Assembly (NCBI GenBank): GCA_014584315.1
Contig: JACTNA010000026.1
Location: forward strand, 19,957 to 83,956
DNA length: 64,000 nt
Direction of reading: 5' to 3'
Source: Planctomycetota bacterium
Lineage (GTDB): Bacteria; Planctomycetota; Phycisphaerae; Phycisphaerales; UBA1924
The notes beneath the pieces were generated by a model that was not told where the DNA came from, searched no databases, and worked only from the letters and a program-made list of their open reading frames with translations. Below, piece after piece: positions 9,939-20,060 of the stretch; the first letter of the stretch is position 1; the number at the start of each line of letters is the position of its first letter. The position numbers and the translations under genes are program-made.

Positions 9939-11462
9939 GTGGCGTTGTTCCGCAAGAAGGGCCGTGAGGATGCCGGTGAACCGGCGGCGGAAGGCGGTGC
10001 ACCTCCCGCGACCGAGGGCAACGGCGAGGCGCCCGTCTACTCGCCCGAAAGGGCGGCGCGGTTTTTCGAGCACGCCAAAACCGTCTCCGAGACGGGGAAC
10101 CACGAGTACGCGATGCAGTTGTGGCTCAGCGGGCTTCGGCAGGACCCGACGAGCATGGAGGCGATGGAGGCGTTCTTCCGCAGCGCGGGCGTCGTCGCCA
10201 GCGAGGAGAAGCCTGCCAAGGCGGCCAAGGAAGCGGCCAAGGTGGTCGACGGCAAGGGACCCGTCGAGCGGTACCTCCAGGCGTTGCTCGCATGGGGCCT
10301 CAACCCGCTCGACGCGACCGCGGCGGTACGGGCCGTGGACGCCGCGGGCAAACTCGGCCTCGGCGAGCAGGCGTACTGGATGGGCGAGCGGGCACTGGCG
10401 ATCGCGCAGCGCGACCGCAAGCCGCGAAAGGACCTGTTCGTCAAACTCATGGAATCGCTCGCGGCGGTGCAGGCCTACCCGCTTGCGGTGAAAGCGGGCG
10501 AGGCGGCCAAGCAACTCGACCCGAGCGACGGCGAACTGGCGGCACGCGTCCGGAACATGTCGGCCGCGGAGACGATGACCCGCGGCGGGTTCGACGAGAC
10601 CGGGCAGGCGGGCGGATTCCGCAAGAACGTCAAGGACCTCGAGAAGCAGCGGCTCATGGAGGACGCCGACCGCGTCTCGAAGACCGAGGAGACCATCGAC
10701 CGGCTCATCGATGCGGCGGAAGCGGATTATGCGAGGCGGCCTGAGGACATGTACGCCGTGCAGACGCTCACGAAGCGGCTGCTCGAACGCGGGCGGGACG
10801 AGGACGAGCAGCGGGCGCTTCGGCTGCTGACGAAAGCGTACGAGGAGACCAAGAGTTTCCGGTTCCGGCAGGAGGCGGGGAGGATTCAGGTCCGGCGTGC
10901 GCGCCGCGCGCTCGTGAAGTACCGCGATGCCGCGGAGGCGAACCCAGGCGACGCCCAGGCCCAGGCCCGGTACGCGGAGGCCGAACGGAAGTTCCTGGAG
11001 ATGGAAGTCGCGGAACTTCTCGCGGCCGTCGAGGCCTACCCGACGGACCTGTCGCTCAAGTTCGAACTGGGCAAGCGGCACTTCGCGCTCAAGGACTACG
11101 AGAAGGCGATCCCACTCCTCCAGGAGGCGAAGGGCGATCCGCGGTTCCGGGCCCACGCGCTGGGGCAACTCGGGCACGCGTTCCAGGCGATCGACTTCGT
11201 GGACGAGGCGATCACGACCTTCCGGCAGGCGATCGAGGCCCACCGCTCGACCTCGGACGAGACGGGGATGGAACTTCGGTACGGGCTGATGGCCGCGCTG
11301 CAGGCGAAGGCGGAGCACGAGCGCGATCTCGCGTCGGCCGAGGAGGCGGAGAAACTCGCCTCCGCGATCGCGATCGAGCAGTTCGGGTACCGCGACGTCC
11401 GCCAGCGGCGCGAGCAGTTGAAGAAACTGGTGGTCGATCTGCGGCAGGGCGCGGGGGCGTAG
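9939..11462 (+). CDS. TPR-repeat protein
   Basis: GTG start at 9939 in ORF 9777..11462; C-terminal TPR-like helices (LGQLGHAFQAIDFVDEAITTFRQAIEAH). Confidence 0.75.
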   Translation: MALFRKKGREDAGEPAAEGGAPPATEGNGEAPVYSPERAARFFEHAKTVSETGNHEYAMQLWLSGLRQDPTSMEAMEAFFRSAGVVASEEKPAKAAKEAAKVVDGKGPVERYLQALLAWGLNPLDATAAVRAVDAAGKLGLGEQAYWMGERALAIAQRDRKPRKDLFVKLMESLAAVQAYPLAVKAGEAAKQLDPSDGELAARVRNMSAAETMTRGGFDETGQAGGFRKNVKDLEKQRLMEDADRVSKTEETIDRLIDAAEADYARRPEDMYAVQTLTKRLLERGRDEDEQRALRLLTKAYEETKSFRFRQEAGRIQVRRARRALVKYRDAAEANPGDAQAQARYAEAERKFLEMEVAELLAAVEAYPTDLSLKFELGKRHFALKDYEKAIPLLQEAKGDPRFRAHALGQLGHAFQAIDFVDEAITTFRQAIEAHRSTSDETGMELRYGLMAALQAKAEHERDLASAEEAEKLASAIAIEQFGYRDVRQRREQLKKLVVDLRQGAGA

Positions 11463-11468
11463 CGAGCG

Positions 11469-12260
11469 ATGGCACAGCGACCGCCCGGATCGTCGTCGTC
11501 GGTCGGCGGCGCGGTCGCCGTCATTCCCGCCAGGCTGGGTTCGGTGCGATTCCCCGGCAAGGTGCTCGCGGACGCGACCGGCATGCCGCTCATCCAGCAC
11601 GTCTGCGAGGCGGCACGCTCCGCCGCGAGCGTCGATCGAGTGGTCGTGGCAACGGACGACGAACGGGTGCGTGCCGCGGTCGAACGGTTCGGCGGCGAGG
11701 CGGTGATGACCGGCGAGCATCCGAACGGCACGAGCCGGCTGGCGGAGGCCGCCGCGATCCTCGGCTTGGAGCCCGGTCGCATCATCGTCAACGTGCAGGG
11801 CGACGAGCCGGAGATCGAGCCGAGGCTCATCGATCTGAGCGTGCAGGCCCTGGTCGAGACCGGGGCCGAGGCGGCGACGGCCGCGTGCCCGTTCGGCCCG
11901 CACGATCGGCACGAAGACCCGAACGTCGTGAAGGTCGTGCTCGACGGGCGGGGGATGGCGATGTACTTCTCGCGCGCGCCGATCCCGTGCAGGCGCGACG
12001 ACGAGGGCGCGCCCTGCGCCCGACCGCTGCGCCACGTCGGGGTGTACGTCTATCGACGGGCGTTCCTCGAGGAGTACCTGCTCCTGCCCGCGACGCCGCT
12101 CGAACTGACGGAGAAACTCGAGCAACTGCGGATCCTGGAGCACGGGCGGCGGATCGCGGTGGCGGTCGCGGAAGGGACGAGCGCGGGCGTTGACACGCCC
12201 GAGCAGTACGCGGCGTTCGTCGAGCGGTGGAAAGCCGGCGGCGGGCGCGGAACCCGGTAG
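11469..12260 (+). CDS. kdsB: 3-deoxy-manno-octulosonate cytidylyltransferase
   Basis: VAVIPARLGSVRFPGKVLADATGMPLIQHV..., NVQGDEPEIEP. Confidence 0.92.
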   Translation: MAQRPPGSSSSVGGAVAVIPARLGSVRFPGKVLADATGMPLIQHVCEAARSAASVDRVVVATDDERVRAAVERFGGEAVMTGEHPNGTSRLAEAAAILGLEPGRIIVNVQGDEPEIEPRLIDLSVQALVETGAEAATAACPFGPHDRHEDPNVVKVVLDGRGMAMYFSRAPIPCRRDDEGAPCARPLRHVGVYVYRRAFLEEYLLLPATPLELTEKLEQLRILEHGRRIAVAVAEGTSAGVDTPEQYAAFVERWKAGGGRGTR

Positions 12261-12269
12261 ACTGCCGGC

Positions 12270-14024
12270 GTGATGGAAGTCGGGCATTCGATGGTCGAGC
12301 GGACGGACCCGAGGCTGCTGGCGGTCGCGCGCGGCGACGCCCCCGCGGACCTGCTCATCCGCGGCGCGTCCGTCATCAACACGTTCACGTGCGAGATCGG
12401 GCGGGCCGACGTCGCGGTCTTCGGCGGGCGGGTGGCGGCGGTGGGGGAGCCGCGCGAGGCGATGGAGATCATCGACGCGCCCGGGGCGTTCGTGACGCCG
12501 GGCTTGCTTGACGCGCACATGCACGTCGAGTCGACGATGCTCATGCCGCGCGAGTTCGTGCGGGTCGCGCTGCCGCACGGGACGACGGGGGCGGTGCTGG
12601 ACCCGCACGAAATCGCGAACGTGCTGGGGGTGGCGGGCATCCGCCTGCTGATGGACGACGCCGCCACGATGCCGATGGAACTCATGTGGGGCGTGTCGTC
12701 GTGCGTGCCCGCGTCGCACTTGGAGACGAGCGGGGCGAGCCTGGGCGTGCGCGATCTCGAGCCGCTCTTCGACGATCCGCGCGTCGTCGCGCTCGCGGAG
12801 ATGATGAACTTCCCCGGCGTCGTGCGGGGCGTGCCGGACGTGCTCGCCAAGGTCGCGCTCGGCCTGCGGCGACGCATCGTGGACGGGCACGCGCCGGGCC
12901 TGCGCGGGGCCGGCTTGCAGGCCTACGCCGCCGCGGGGATCACGTCCGACCACGAGTGCACCACCGCGGCCGAGGCGATCGAGAAGGTCCGGCTCGGGAT
13001 GATGGTGTACATCCGCGAGGGGAGCGCGGCCCGGAATCTGGAGGCGCTGCTGCCGGCGGTCACGCCGACGAACCGGCATCGGTTCTGCTTCTGCACCGAC
13101 GACCGCCACCCCGCGGACCTGGCGGACGAGGGCCACGTCGACCACGTCGTGCGCCGGGCCGTCGCGCTCGGGCTTGACCCCGCGTCGGCGGTCGCGATGG
13201 CGACGCTGCACACCGCCCGCCACTACGGCAAGCGCGACCTGGGCGCGGTTGCGCCCGGCTGTGCGGCGGACCTGCTCGTGCTCGACGACCTGCGTGAGTT
13301 CCGCCCACGGCTGGTGCTGTTCCGCGGGCGCGTGGTCGCGCGCGACGGGCGGTACACCGGGCCGGAGCCGCCCGCTCGTGGGGCGATGCCCGCGTCGGTT
13401 GTCCGTCTGCCTGACGGCTTCGGCGATGCGTCGCTTCGCGCGCCCGCGCCGCGCGGCGGTCGCATCCGCGTCATCGGCATGGACCCGCACCAGTTGGTGA
13501 CGGAGTCGCTCGTGCTCCCCGCGAGGATCGAGGGTGGCGTGTGCGTTGCGGATGTCGGCAACGACGTGCTGAAACTGGCCGTCATCGAGCGGCACCGGGG
13601 CACGGGGAACGTCGGAGTCGGGTTCGTGCGGGGATTCGGACTTCGGCACGGTGCGTTGGCGAGCACCGTGGGGCACGACTCGCACAACCTGGCGGTCGTG
13701 GGAACGAACGACGGCGACATGGTGGTCGCGGCCCGTGCGCTGGCGGATGCGGGCGGCGGCCAGTGCGTGGCCGACGGCGGGCGCGTGCTGGCGGTGCTGC
13801 GGCTGCCCGTCGCGGGGCTGATGTCGGATCGGCCCGCCGCGGAAGTGATCGCGCGGCAGCGGGGGTTGTTGGACGCGGCACACTCGCTGGGATGCCCGAT
13901 CCACGACCCGTTCATGCCGCTGAGTTTCCTGCCGCTCGTTGTGATCCCGCACCTGAAGTTGAGCGATCGGGGGCTGGTGGACGTGGACCGGTTCGACTTC
14001 GTGCCGCTGGATGCGGACACGTGA
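12270..14024 (+). CDS. ade: adenine deaminase
   Basis: GLLDAHMHVESTMLMPREFVRVALPHGTTGAVLDPHEIANVLG; FCTDDRHPADL. Confidence 0.92.
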   Translation: MMEVGHSMVERTDPRLLAVARGDAPADLLIRGASVINTFTCEIGRADVAVFGGRVAAVGEPREAMEIIDAPGAFVTPGLLDAHMHVESTMLMPREFVRVALPHGTTGAVLDPHEIANVLGVAGIRLLMDDAATMPMELMWGVSSCVPASHLETSGASLGVRDLEPLFDDPRVVALAEMMNFPGVVRGVPDVLAKVALGLRRRIVDGHAPGLRGAGLQAYAAAGITSDHECTTAAEAIEKVRLGMMVYIREGSAARNLEALLPAVTPTNRHRFCFCTDDRHPADLADEGHVDHVVRRAVALGLDPASAVAMATLHTARHYGKRDLGAVAPGCAADLLVLDDLREFRPRLVLFRGRVVARDGRYTGPEPPARGAMPASVVRLPDGFGDASLRAPAPRGGRIRVIGMDPHQLVTESLVLPARIEGGVCVADVGNDVLKLAVIERHRGTGNVGVGFVRGFGLRHGALASTVGHDSHNLAVVGTNDGDMVVAARALADAGGGQCVADGGRVLAVLRLPVAGLMSDRPAAEVIARQRGLLDAAHSLGCPIHDPFMPLSFLPLVVIPHLKLSDRGLVDVDRFDFVPLDADT

Positions 14025-14190
14025 GGGAGTGCCGCACGGGGCGGACGGATAGGATTCGTGCAGGGTCCGGGCGACGATCCGATCCCGCGGGGCGTGCGTA
14101 CAGGGGTTTGTTCGCCTGGCGAAGCCGGGGAAGAGCGGCAACGCTCGGAGTGGAAGGCCGTCGGCGGACCATCGGCATAATGGAGAGTCA

Positions 14191-16020
14191 GTGATGCTCG
14201 ATCGGAACTTCGGGGACCTGGTGTCGGATGCTGCGGGGCGCTGGGCGGGGCTCGAGCCGCTCGAGGCGCGGGTGGTGCTGGACGCGACGCCGACAAACGC
14301 GCTCTATCCCGTGGTCGAACTGAACACGAACGTCGGGAGCGTGTTCATCGAGTTGTACACGGACACCGCGCCGCAGAACGTGGCGAACTTCCTCGGCTAC
14401 GTGGAGCGTGAGGACTACGACAACACGGTTTTCCACCGGCTCGTCAAGGGGTTCGTGCTCCAGGGCGGCGGGTTCGTCTGGAACGAGGCGGACAGCGACT
14501 TCGACCAGATCGAGAAGCAGGACCCGGTCGTCAACGAGTTCAACCGGTCGAACGTGCAGTGGACCGTCGCGTTCGCCAAGATCCCGGCGACCGACGACAA
14601 CGGCGACCCGATCGAGGGCGGCGGGCCGGACTCCGCGACCAACCAGTTCTTCTTCAACCTCGCGGACAACTCGGCGAACCTCGACAGCCAGAACGGCGGG
14701 TTCACGGTCTTCGGCGGCGTGGTGGCGGGGCAGGAGATCATCACGTCCATCACACAGTTGCAGGTCGGCAACTTCGGCGGGGCGCAGGGGTCGGTGCCGC
14801 TGCTCCGAATGCCGATCTCGCGCGAGGACGCCAACCCAGAGGACTTCGTCACCATCATCACCGCCCGCAAGGTCTACGACCCCGCAACCAGCCTCGCCGT
14901 CGGCGACGGCGTGCTGCCGGGCGGATCGGCGGATGACTTCGACCGGGCGACGGTCGGCATCCTCAACCGGTTCGGCGGGGCAACCGTCTACCGCCAGTCC
15001 TCGGACGGCACGGGATGGACCGTCACCGACCTCGGCCTCAAGACACAGAGCACGGGCACGACCGGACAGCCGGTGATGTGGGTCGACCCGAAGGACGGGC
15101 GGACGTACGCGGCCGCGCCGTCGGCCGCGGGGCTGAAGCTCTACACGAACACGGGCGAAGGGCAGTGGACCGCCCGCAACCTGAACGCGGAGATCGCGGG
15201 CGCGGGCCAGATCGCGAAGAGCCTGACGGCGTTCATCACACGCGAAGGGCTGGTGATGCTCGCCGGCCTGAGCGCGTCGGGCGAACTCCTGCTCTTCTCG
15301 CAGACCGGCGGCAACGACGGGCTTGGGAACCAGGCGTGGAGTTTCAGCAACATCTCGACCGCGGACCTTGCCGATCAGGAGCTGACGACGCCGGCGTTCA
15401 CCAGCGACCTCGTGAGTTACGTCACCACGTGGAACGGGCTGAACATCGCGGGCCTCGACGCGGACGGCGCGATCCACGCCGTCTGGTGGGCGCCGGGGCT
15501 TGCGCAGTGGACGACGAGCAACCTGAGCGACATCACGGGCGCGCCGGCCCTGTTCGGCGGCCTCACGCCGTACCTGACCTCATGGGGCGGCATCAACCTC
15601 GCCGGGATCAACGCGGACGGGGACGTGACGACGACGTGGTGGGTGCCCGAGTTCGGGGGCGAATGGCGGCAGGACAACCTGAGCGATCTGTTCGGCGGCC
15701 CGGGCCTCGAGCCCGGTTCGCTGGCCAGTTACGTCACGTCCTGGGGCGGGCTGAACGTGGTCGGTCGGCGAAGCGACGGGCACACGATCGTCTACTGGTG
15801 GGCCCCGGGGATCGAGGGCGATGCCTGGGCGATCACGTCCATCAGCGAGTTCATCGACGGCGCGCCGCTGTTCGCCGGACGCGTCGCGGGCATCGCCTCG
15901 CCCGCGGGGACGATCAGCCTCGTCGGCGCGTCCGAGGACCACGATCTGCTCCGCTACTGGTGGCAGCCGGGCGGCGATTGGCGGGCCGAGAATGTGACGC
16001 AGCAGGCCGTGCTCGTCTGA
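14191..16020 (+). CDS. cyclophilin-type peptidyl-prolyl isomerase fused to a C-terminal repeat module
   Basis: N-terminal LEPLEARVVLDA; cyclophilin VNTNVGSVFIELYTDTAPQNVANFLGYV...FHRLVKGFVLQGGG; C-terminal SYVTTWNGLNIAGLDADG...WWAP repeats. Confidence 0.88.
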   Translation: MMLDRNFGDLVSDAAGRWAGLEPLEARVVLDATPTNALYPVVELNTNVGSVFIELYTDTAPQNVANFLGYVEREDYDNTVFHRLVKGFVLQGGGFVWNEADSDFDQIEKQDPVVNEFNRSNVQWTVAFAKIPATDDNGDPIEGGGPDSATNQFFFNLADNSANLDSQNGGFTVFGGVVAGQEIITSITQLQVGNFGGAQGSVPLLRMPISREDANPEDFVTIITARKVYDPATSLAVGDGVLPGGSADDFDRATVGILNRFGGATVYRQSSDGTGWTVTDLGLKTQSTGTTGQPVMWVDPKDGRTYAAAPSAAGLKLYTNTGEGQWTARNLNAEIAGAGQIAKSLTAFITREGLVMLAGLSASGELLLFSQTGGNDGLGNQAWSFSNISTADLADQELTTPAFTSDLVSYVTTWNGLNIAGLDADGAIHAVWWAPGLAQWTTSNLSDITGAPALFGGLTPYLTSWGGINLAGINADGDVTTTWWVPEFGGEWRQDNLSDLFGGPGLEPGSLASYVTSWGGLNVVGRRSDGHTIVYWWAPGIEGDAWAITSISEFIDGAPLFAGRVAGIASPAGTISLVGASEDHDLLRYWWQPGGDWRAENVTQQAVLV

Positions 16021-16029
16021 ACGGCAGGC

Positions 16030-16548
16030 TCAGCCGGTGCGGCGCAGCGCGAGGATGAGTTCGACCTGGCCCGTCGGGCGGTCGATCTCGCGCGCGATCT
16101 CCACGGTCGGCAGGCCGCGATCGGCGAGTTCGTAGACCCGCGTGTGGAGGGGATCGGCGAGTGGGGCCGCGGGCGATCGTTGCGGAGTTCGCGGCGCGGC
16201 GTCGGTCGCCTCCAGTCGGACCAATCGTTCGTCCGCGTCGCGGATGAGTCGCTCCAGCCTGGCGGCCCGTGCCTCGAGTTGGGCGGCGAGCTCGCGGGCG
16301 AGGTCGTGCATCTCGGCCATCACCGCCTCGGCGGAATCCCGCTCCGCGGCCTGGGTCCTGATCGCCTCGATCCGCTCCCGCGGCGACATCTCCTGCTGTG
16401 TCCGGGCGGCGATGCGCTGCTGCACCTTGCGCATGGCGATGAACAGGATGATCATCAGCCCGGCGGCGATGAGCAGGCCGGGCAGCGGGCCGACCGGGGG
16501 GCGGGTCGGCGTGGAGGCCGCGAGCGTCAGGAGCGATGTCGCGTCCAT
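16030..16548 (-). CDS. membrane-anchored coiled-coil protein with C-terminal HTH-like segment
   Basis: ATG at 16548: MDATSLLTLAAS...LLIAAGLMIILFIAMRKVQQRI; C-terminal VYELADRGLPTVEIAREIDRPTGQVELILALRR. Confidence 0.65.
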   Translation of the reverse strand: MDATSLLTLAASTPTRPPVGPLPGLLIAAGLMIILFIAMRKVQQRIAARTQQEMSPRERIEAIRTQAAERDSAEAVMAEMHDLARELAAQLEARAARLERLIRDADERLVRLEATDAAPRTPQRSPAAPLADPLHTRVYELADRGLPTVEIAREIDRPTGQVELILALRRTG

Positions 16549-16601
16549 GCGCTCCCACGATACCACGGGCCGACCGCCCGTGTCGCCGTATGATCCTCGC
16601 G

Positions 16602-17660
16602 ATGCCGGACTCGAACGGAGTGGTGAGACCGTCCCGCCACGACTCCGCCGTCGGCATGGTGGTCCGCCACTGGCGTCGCCTGACGGGCGGCCCCGAGCGG
16701 CGCGATCAGGATCGGCGAACGCTGATCGCCTGCTCCGGGGGTGCGGACTCCTCCGCCCTGACCCTTTGCCTGGCCTCGGCGACGGATCGGCTTGTCGTGG
16801 CGCACGTCGTGCACGACCTGCGGCCGCGGGCGGAGTCGCTCGCGGATCGAGCCAGGGCGCGGGACCTGGCGGCAGGGCTTGGGCTACCCTTCGCCGAAGC
16901 CCACGTGCGCGTGGCGGAACTGCCCGGCAACGACGAGGCGAACGCGCGTCGCCTGCGCTACGAAGCGCTGGAACGGCTGGCGTTCGAGCAGGGTTGTCCC
17001 TACATCGCGACCGCCCACCACGCCGAGGACCAGCTCGAGACGATGCTGATGGGGCTGGTGCGAGGGACGGGGTTGTCCGGGCTGGCGGGCGTTCGGCCGC
17101 GACGGCCCGTGGGCGAGCGGGGCATCCAGGTCGTCCGTCCGATGCTGCGGCTGGCGCGCGTGGAGAGCGAGCGCATCTGCCGCGAGTGCAAGTGGGCGTG
17201 GGCGGAGGATCCGACGAATCGTGACGTGACGCGTTTGCGTGCGGCATTGCGGGCCGGGCCGGTCAGGGAACTGCTGCGCATCCGCCCGGCGACGTGCGAC
17301 CACGCGGTGAACGTGGCCGAGTTCGTGCGCGAGGCGGCCGCGCTCGTCGAGGATGCCGTGGCGCACGAGTGGCCAAGCGCGACCGTGGTGGAGCGCGACG
17401 GGCGTGTCGTCGCGTACTCGTTCGATCGCGAGCGGCTCCGCGGCCTGCGATGGATCGTGGTCGGTTCTCTGCTGCGATCGGCCTATGCTCGGCTGCGTGA
17501 CGGTCGGGGGCTGGACCGCTTGCGTGCGAGGTCCGTTCGCGCCGCAGCGATGGCCGTCCGCCACGCCGACGACGCGCCGGAGTTTCAGTGGCAGGGCGCT
17601 CGCGTGCGGGTGGGCCGAGATCGTGTCGAGGTCCGGCTGGAGGACTCGGAGGATGGCTAA
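16602..17660 (+). CDS. tilS: tRNA(Ile)-lysidine synthetase
   Basis: LIACSGGADSSALTL PP-loop; YIATAHHAEDQLETMLMGLVRGTGLSGLAG. Confidence 0.9.
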   Translation: MPDSNGVVRPSRHDSAVGMVVRHWRRLTGGPERRDQDRRTLIACSGGADSSALTLCLASATDRLVVAHVVHDLRPRAESLADRARARDLAAGLGLPFAEAHVRVAELPGNDEANARRLRYEALERLAFEQGCPYIATAHHAEDQLETMLMGLVRGTGLSGLAGVRPRRPVGERGIQVVRPMLRLARVESERICRECKWAWAEDPTNRDVTRLRAALRAGPVRELLRIRPATCDHAVNVAEFVREAAALVEDAVAHEWPSATVVERDGRVVAYSFDRERLRGLRWIVVGSLLRSAYARLRDGRGLDRLRARSVRAAAMAVRHADDAPEFQWQGARVRVGRDRVEVRLEDSEDG

Positions 17661-18036
17661 GAAGATCGTGCTGGTGGGCCACTGCGGGCCGGACGCCGCG
17701 ATGCTGCGGTCGGCGGTGCGTGGCGCGGTGACGGACGTGTCGTTCGAATCGGCGAATGACGAGGAGTCCTTGTCGCGGGCGATGCACGGGGCGGACCTCG
17801 CCTTGGTGAACCGGGCGTTGGAGGGCGCGTTCTCGGCGTCGGACGGGGTCGAGTTGATCGGGCGACTCGCCGCCGACCGCTCCGGCGGCGGGCCGGCGCT
17901 GATGCTGGTGAGCAACTTCGAGGATGCGCAGGCGCGGGCGGTTGAGGCGGGCGCGACGCCCGGGTTCGGCAAGTTGTCGATGTACGATGACGCCGCGAAA
18001 GAGCGCCTGCGTCGGGCGCTCGGCGTGTCGGCGTAG
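17653..18036 (+). CDS. small response-regulator-receiver-like protein
   Basis: ATG at 17653; MAKKIVLVGHCGPDAAMLRSAV...PALMLVSNFEDAQARAVEAGATPGFGKLSM; overlaps the tilS end. Confidence 0.6.
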   Translation: MAKKIVLVGHCGPDAAMLRSAVRGAVTDVSFESANDEESLSRAMHGADLALVNRALEGAFSASDGVELIGRLAADRSGGGPALMLVSNFEDAQARAVEAGATPGFGKLSMYDDAAKERLRRALGVSA

Positions 18037-18051
18037 CGGCTGGAGCGTGCA

Positions 18052-19293
18052 ATGGCGAAGCGTGGCGCGTCGAGTGCGGCGGCGAAGAAGCCCGGTGTGA
18101 AGGACTACACGGCGCGCCGGGCGGCGTTGCTGCGCGAGTTGAAAGGGGCGATCGGCGTGGTCTTCGCCGGCGAGGGCGGCGGGCACCTGCGCGGGCAGTG
18201 GGAGGCCGATCGATCCTTCTACTACCTCACCGGCATCGGCGACGAGGCGGGGGCGGCCGTGCTGTTCGACCCCGCCAATCCCGACCCGCGCCGGCGGTGC
18301 ATCCTGTTCCTCAAGCCGCGCGACCCCGAAATGGAGATGTGGGACGGCCACCGCGACGCGATCGGGAGCGCGCTGAAGGCCCGCACGGGCTTCGACACCG
18401 TGCTGCGCACGCGCGCCCTGCCGAACGTCCTGGCCACCATCACACGGCAACGAAAGCGCCTCGCGGCCCTGCACCCGCCGACCCTGCACACCGCGGCGGT
18501 CCAGCCGGACCTGGCGCTGTTCCGCCAGCTGTGCGAACGCACGGCGGGGGTGGCGGTCGAGGATAGGTCCGGCCTGATCCCGTCCATGCGGGCGGTCAAG
18601 TCCCCGGTGGAACTCGCGGCGATCTCGCGGGCGATCGACGCGACGCTCGCGGGGCACACGGCGGCCGCCGCCGCGATGAAGCCCGGCGTGAATGAGCGCG
18701 ACGTGCAGGAAGCGCTCGAACGGGCGATGCGCGACGCGGGGGGGGACGGGACAGCGTACAACTCGATCGTCGGCGCGGGGCCGAACGCCGCGGTTCTGCA
18801 CTACATGCGCAACAACGCCCCGATCGAGCCTGGCGACCTCGTGCTCATCGACGCGGCGGCGACGGTGGACGGCTACGCGGCCGATATCACCCGCACGTAC
18901 CCGGCGTCCGGGAAGTTCTCGGGCGAACAACTGGACGTCTATCGCACGGTGCTGCGCGCCCAGCGTGCGGCGATCGCGGCGGTCAAGCCCGGCAACCACC
19001 TGTGGCAGGCGGACGAGGCGGCCCGGGAGATCATCGACAGGGCCGGCTTCGCCGACGCGTTCTACCACGGCATCGGGCACCCGCTCGGGCTGGAGGTTCA
19101 CGACGTGGCGTCGGATGGCGCGCTGCGGGCGGGCATGGTCGTCACGATCGAGCCGGGCATCTACGTCGAGGAGCGGCGGCTCGGGATTCGGCTCGAAGAC
19201 GACGTGCTGGTCACGCCGCGCGGCAGCCGGAACCTGTCGGCGCACATCCCGATCGAGCCGAGGGACGTCGAGGCGATGGTGCGCGGGCGGTGA
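18052..19293 (+). CDS. pepP: Xaa-Pro aminopeptidase (aminopeptidase P, M24B)
   Basis: LIDAAATVDGYAADITRTYPASGKF, GIGHPLGLEVHD, TIEPGIYV motifs. Confidence 0.92.
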   Translation: MAKRGASSAAAKKPGVKDYTARRAALLRELKGAIGVVFAGEGGGHLRGQWEADRSFYYLTGIGDEAGAAVLFDPANPDPRRRCILFLKPRDPEMEMWDGHRDAIGSALKARTGFDTVLRTRALPNVLATITRQRKRLAALHPPTLHTAAVQPDLALFRQLCERTAGVAVEDRSGLIPSMRAVKSPVELAAISRAIDATLAGHTAAAAAMKPGVNERDVQEALERAMRDAGGDGTAYNSIVGAGPNAAVLHYMRNNAPIEPGDLVLIDAAATVDGYAADITRTYPASGKFSGEQLDVYRTVLRAQRAAIAAVKPGNHLWQADEAAREIIDRAGFADAFYHGIGHPLGLEVHDVASDGALRAGMVVTIEPGIYVEERRLGIRLEDDVLVTPRGSRNLSAHIPIEPRDVEAMVRGR

Positions 19294-19299
19294 ACGCGG

Positions 19300-20046
19300 T
19301 CAGCCGCGGTCCTTGCCGGCGATGGCCCTCAGCCTCGCGGTGAGCGCGGCCCGGTCGTCCTCGAAGTTCGGCGAGTACAGGCCGATCAGGCGTCGGTCCG
19401 GCCCGACGAGGATCATCCGGTCCGGGTGGCGGATGTTGGCCATGGTCTGGCCGTCGGGGAGCGTGATGCGGTTCGATTCCTCCGGGTCGTCGGATATGTC
19501 GAACTTGAGGCTCTCGGAGGCGATGCGCCTGATCGTTCCGGCGTCGCCGGTGAGGAAACGCCAGCGCGCGTGATCCACCCCGAATGCGGCCGCGTACTCG
19601 CGCAGGCGCTGCGGCGTGTCGTTCGCCGGATCGACGCTGATCGAGACAAACTGGACGTTCGTGCCCGCGAGATTCTCGTACTGCTCGAACATGCGCCCGG
19701 TGAGCATCGGGCAGACGAGCACGCAGTGCGTGAACACGAAGCTCAGCACCGTGATCCGTCCGTCGAAAATCGACTGGTCCACAGGGTTGCCGTCCTGATC
19801 GACCAGGCTGAACTCCGGCACGCGGAGATCGCCCAGCGGCTCGGGGATGGGCTTGAGGAGTTGCTCGAGCGATGCGCGCCGCGCGTCCAGTTGGGTGGGC
19901 GAGGTGAGTTGGGCCTGCTCCTGCGCGAGGCGGCGTGCCTCGGCGGCCTTCTCGGCCTGCTTGGCCCGGAGCATGAGCGCGGCCGACACGGACAACGCCA
20001 GCCCGACAACCGCGACGATCAGCAACGGGGCGAACCACCTGGGCAT
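19300..20046 (-). CDS. SCO1/SenC-family copper/redox protein
   Basis: ATG at 20046; FSLVDQDGNPVDQSIFDGRITVLSFVFTHCVLVCPMLTGRM...FVSISVDPANDTPQRLREYA. Confidence 0.88.
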   Translation of the reverse strand: MPRWFAPLLIVAVVGLALSVSAALMLRAKQAEKAAEARRLAQEQAQLTSPTQLDARRASLEQLLKPIPEPLGDLRVPEFSLVDQDGNPVDQSIFDGRITVLSFVFTHCVLVCPMLTGRMFEQYENLAGTNVQFVSISVDPANDTPQRLREYAAAFGVDHARWRFLTGDAGTIRRIASESLKFDISDDPEESNRITLPDGQTMANIRHPDRMILVGPDRRLIGLYSPNFEDDRAALTARLRAIAGKDRG

Positions 20047-20060
20047 GTCGGCCTCCCGAG

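Noticed and set aside
9810-14141. 1443-aa minus-strand ORF
   Set aside because: Lies antisense to the TPR protein, kdsB and adenine deaminase; Arg/His-rich with no domain logic. High-GC shadow ORF.
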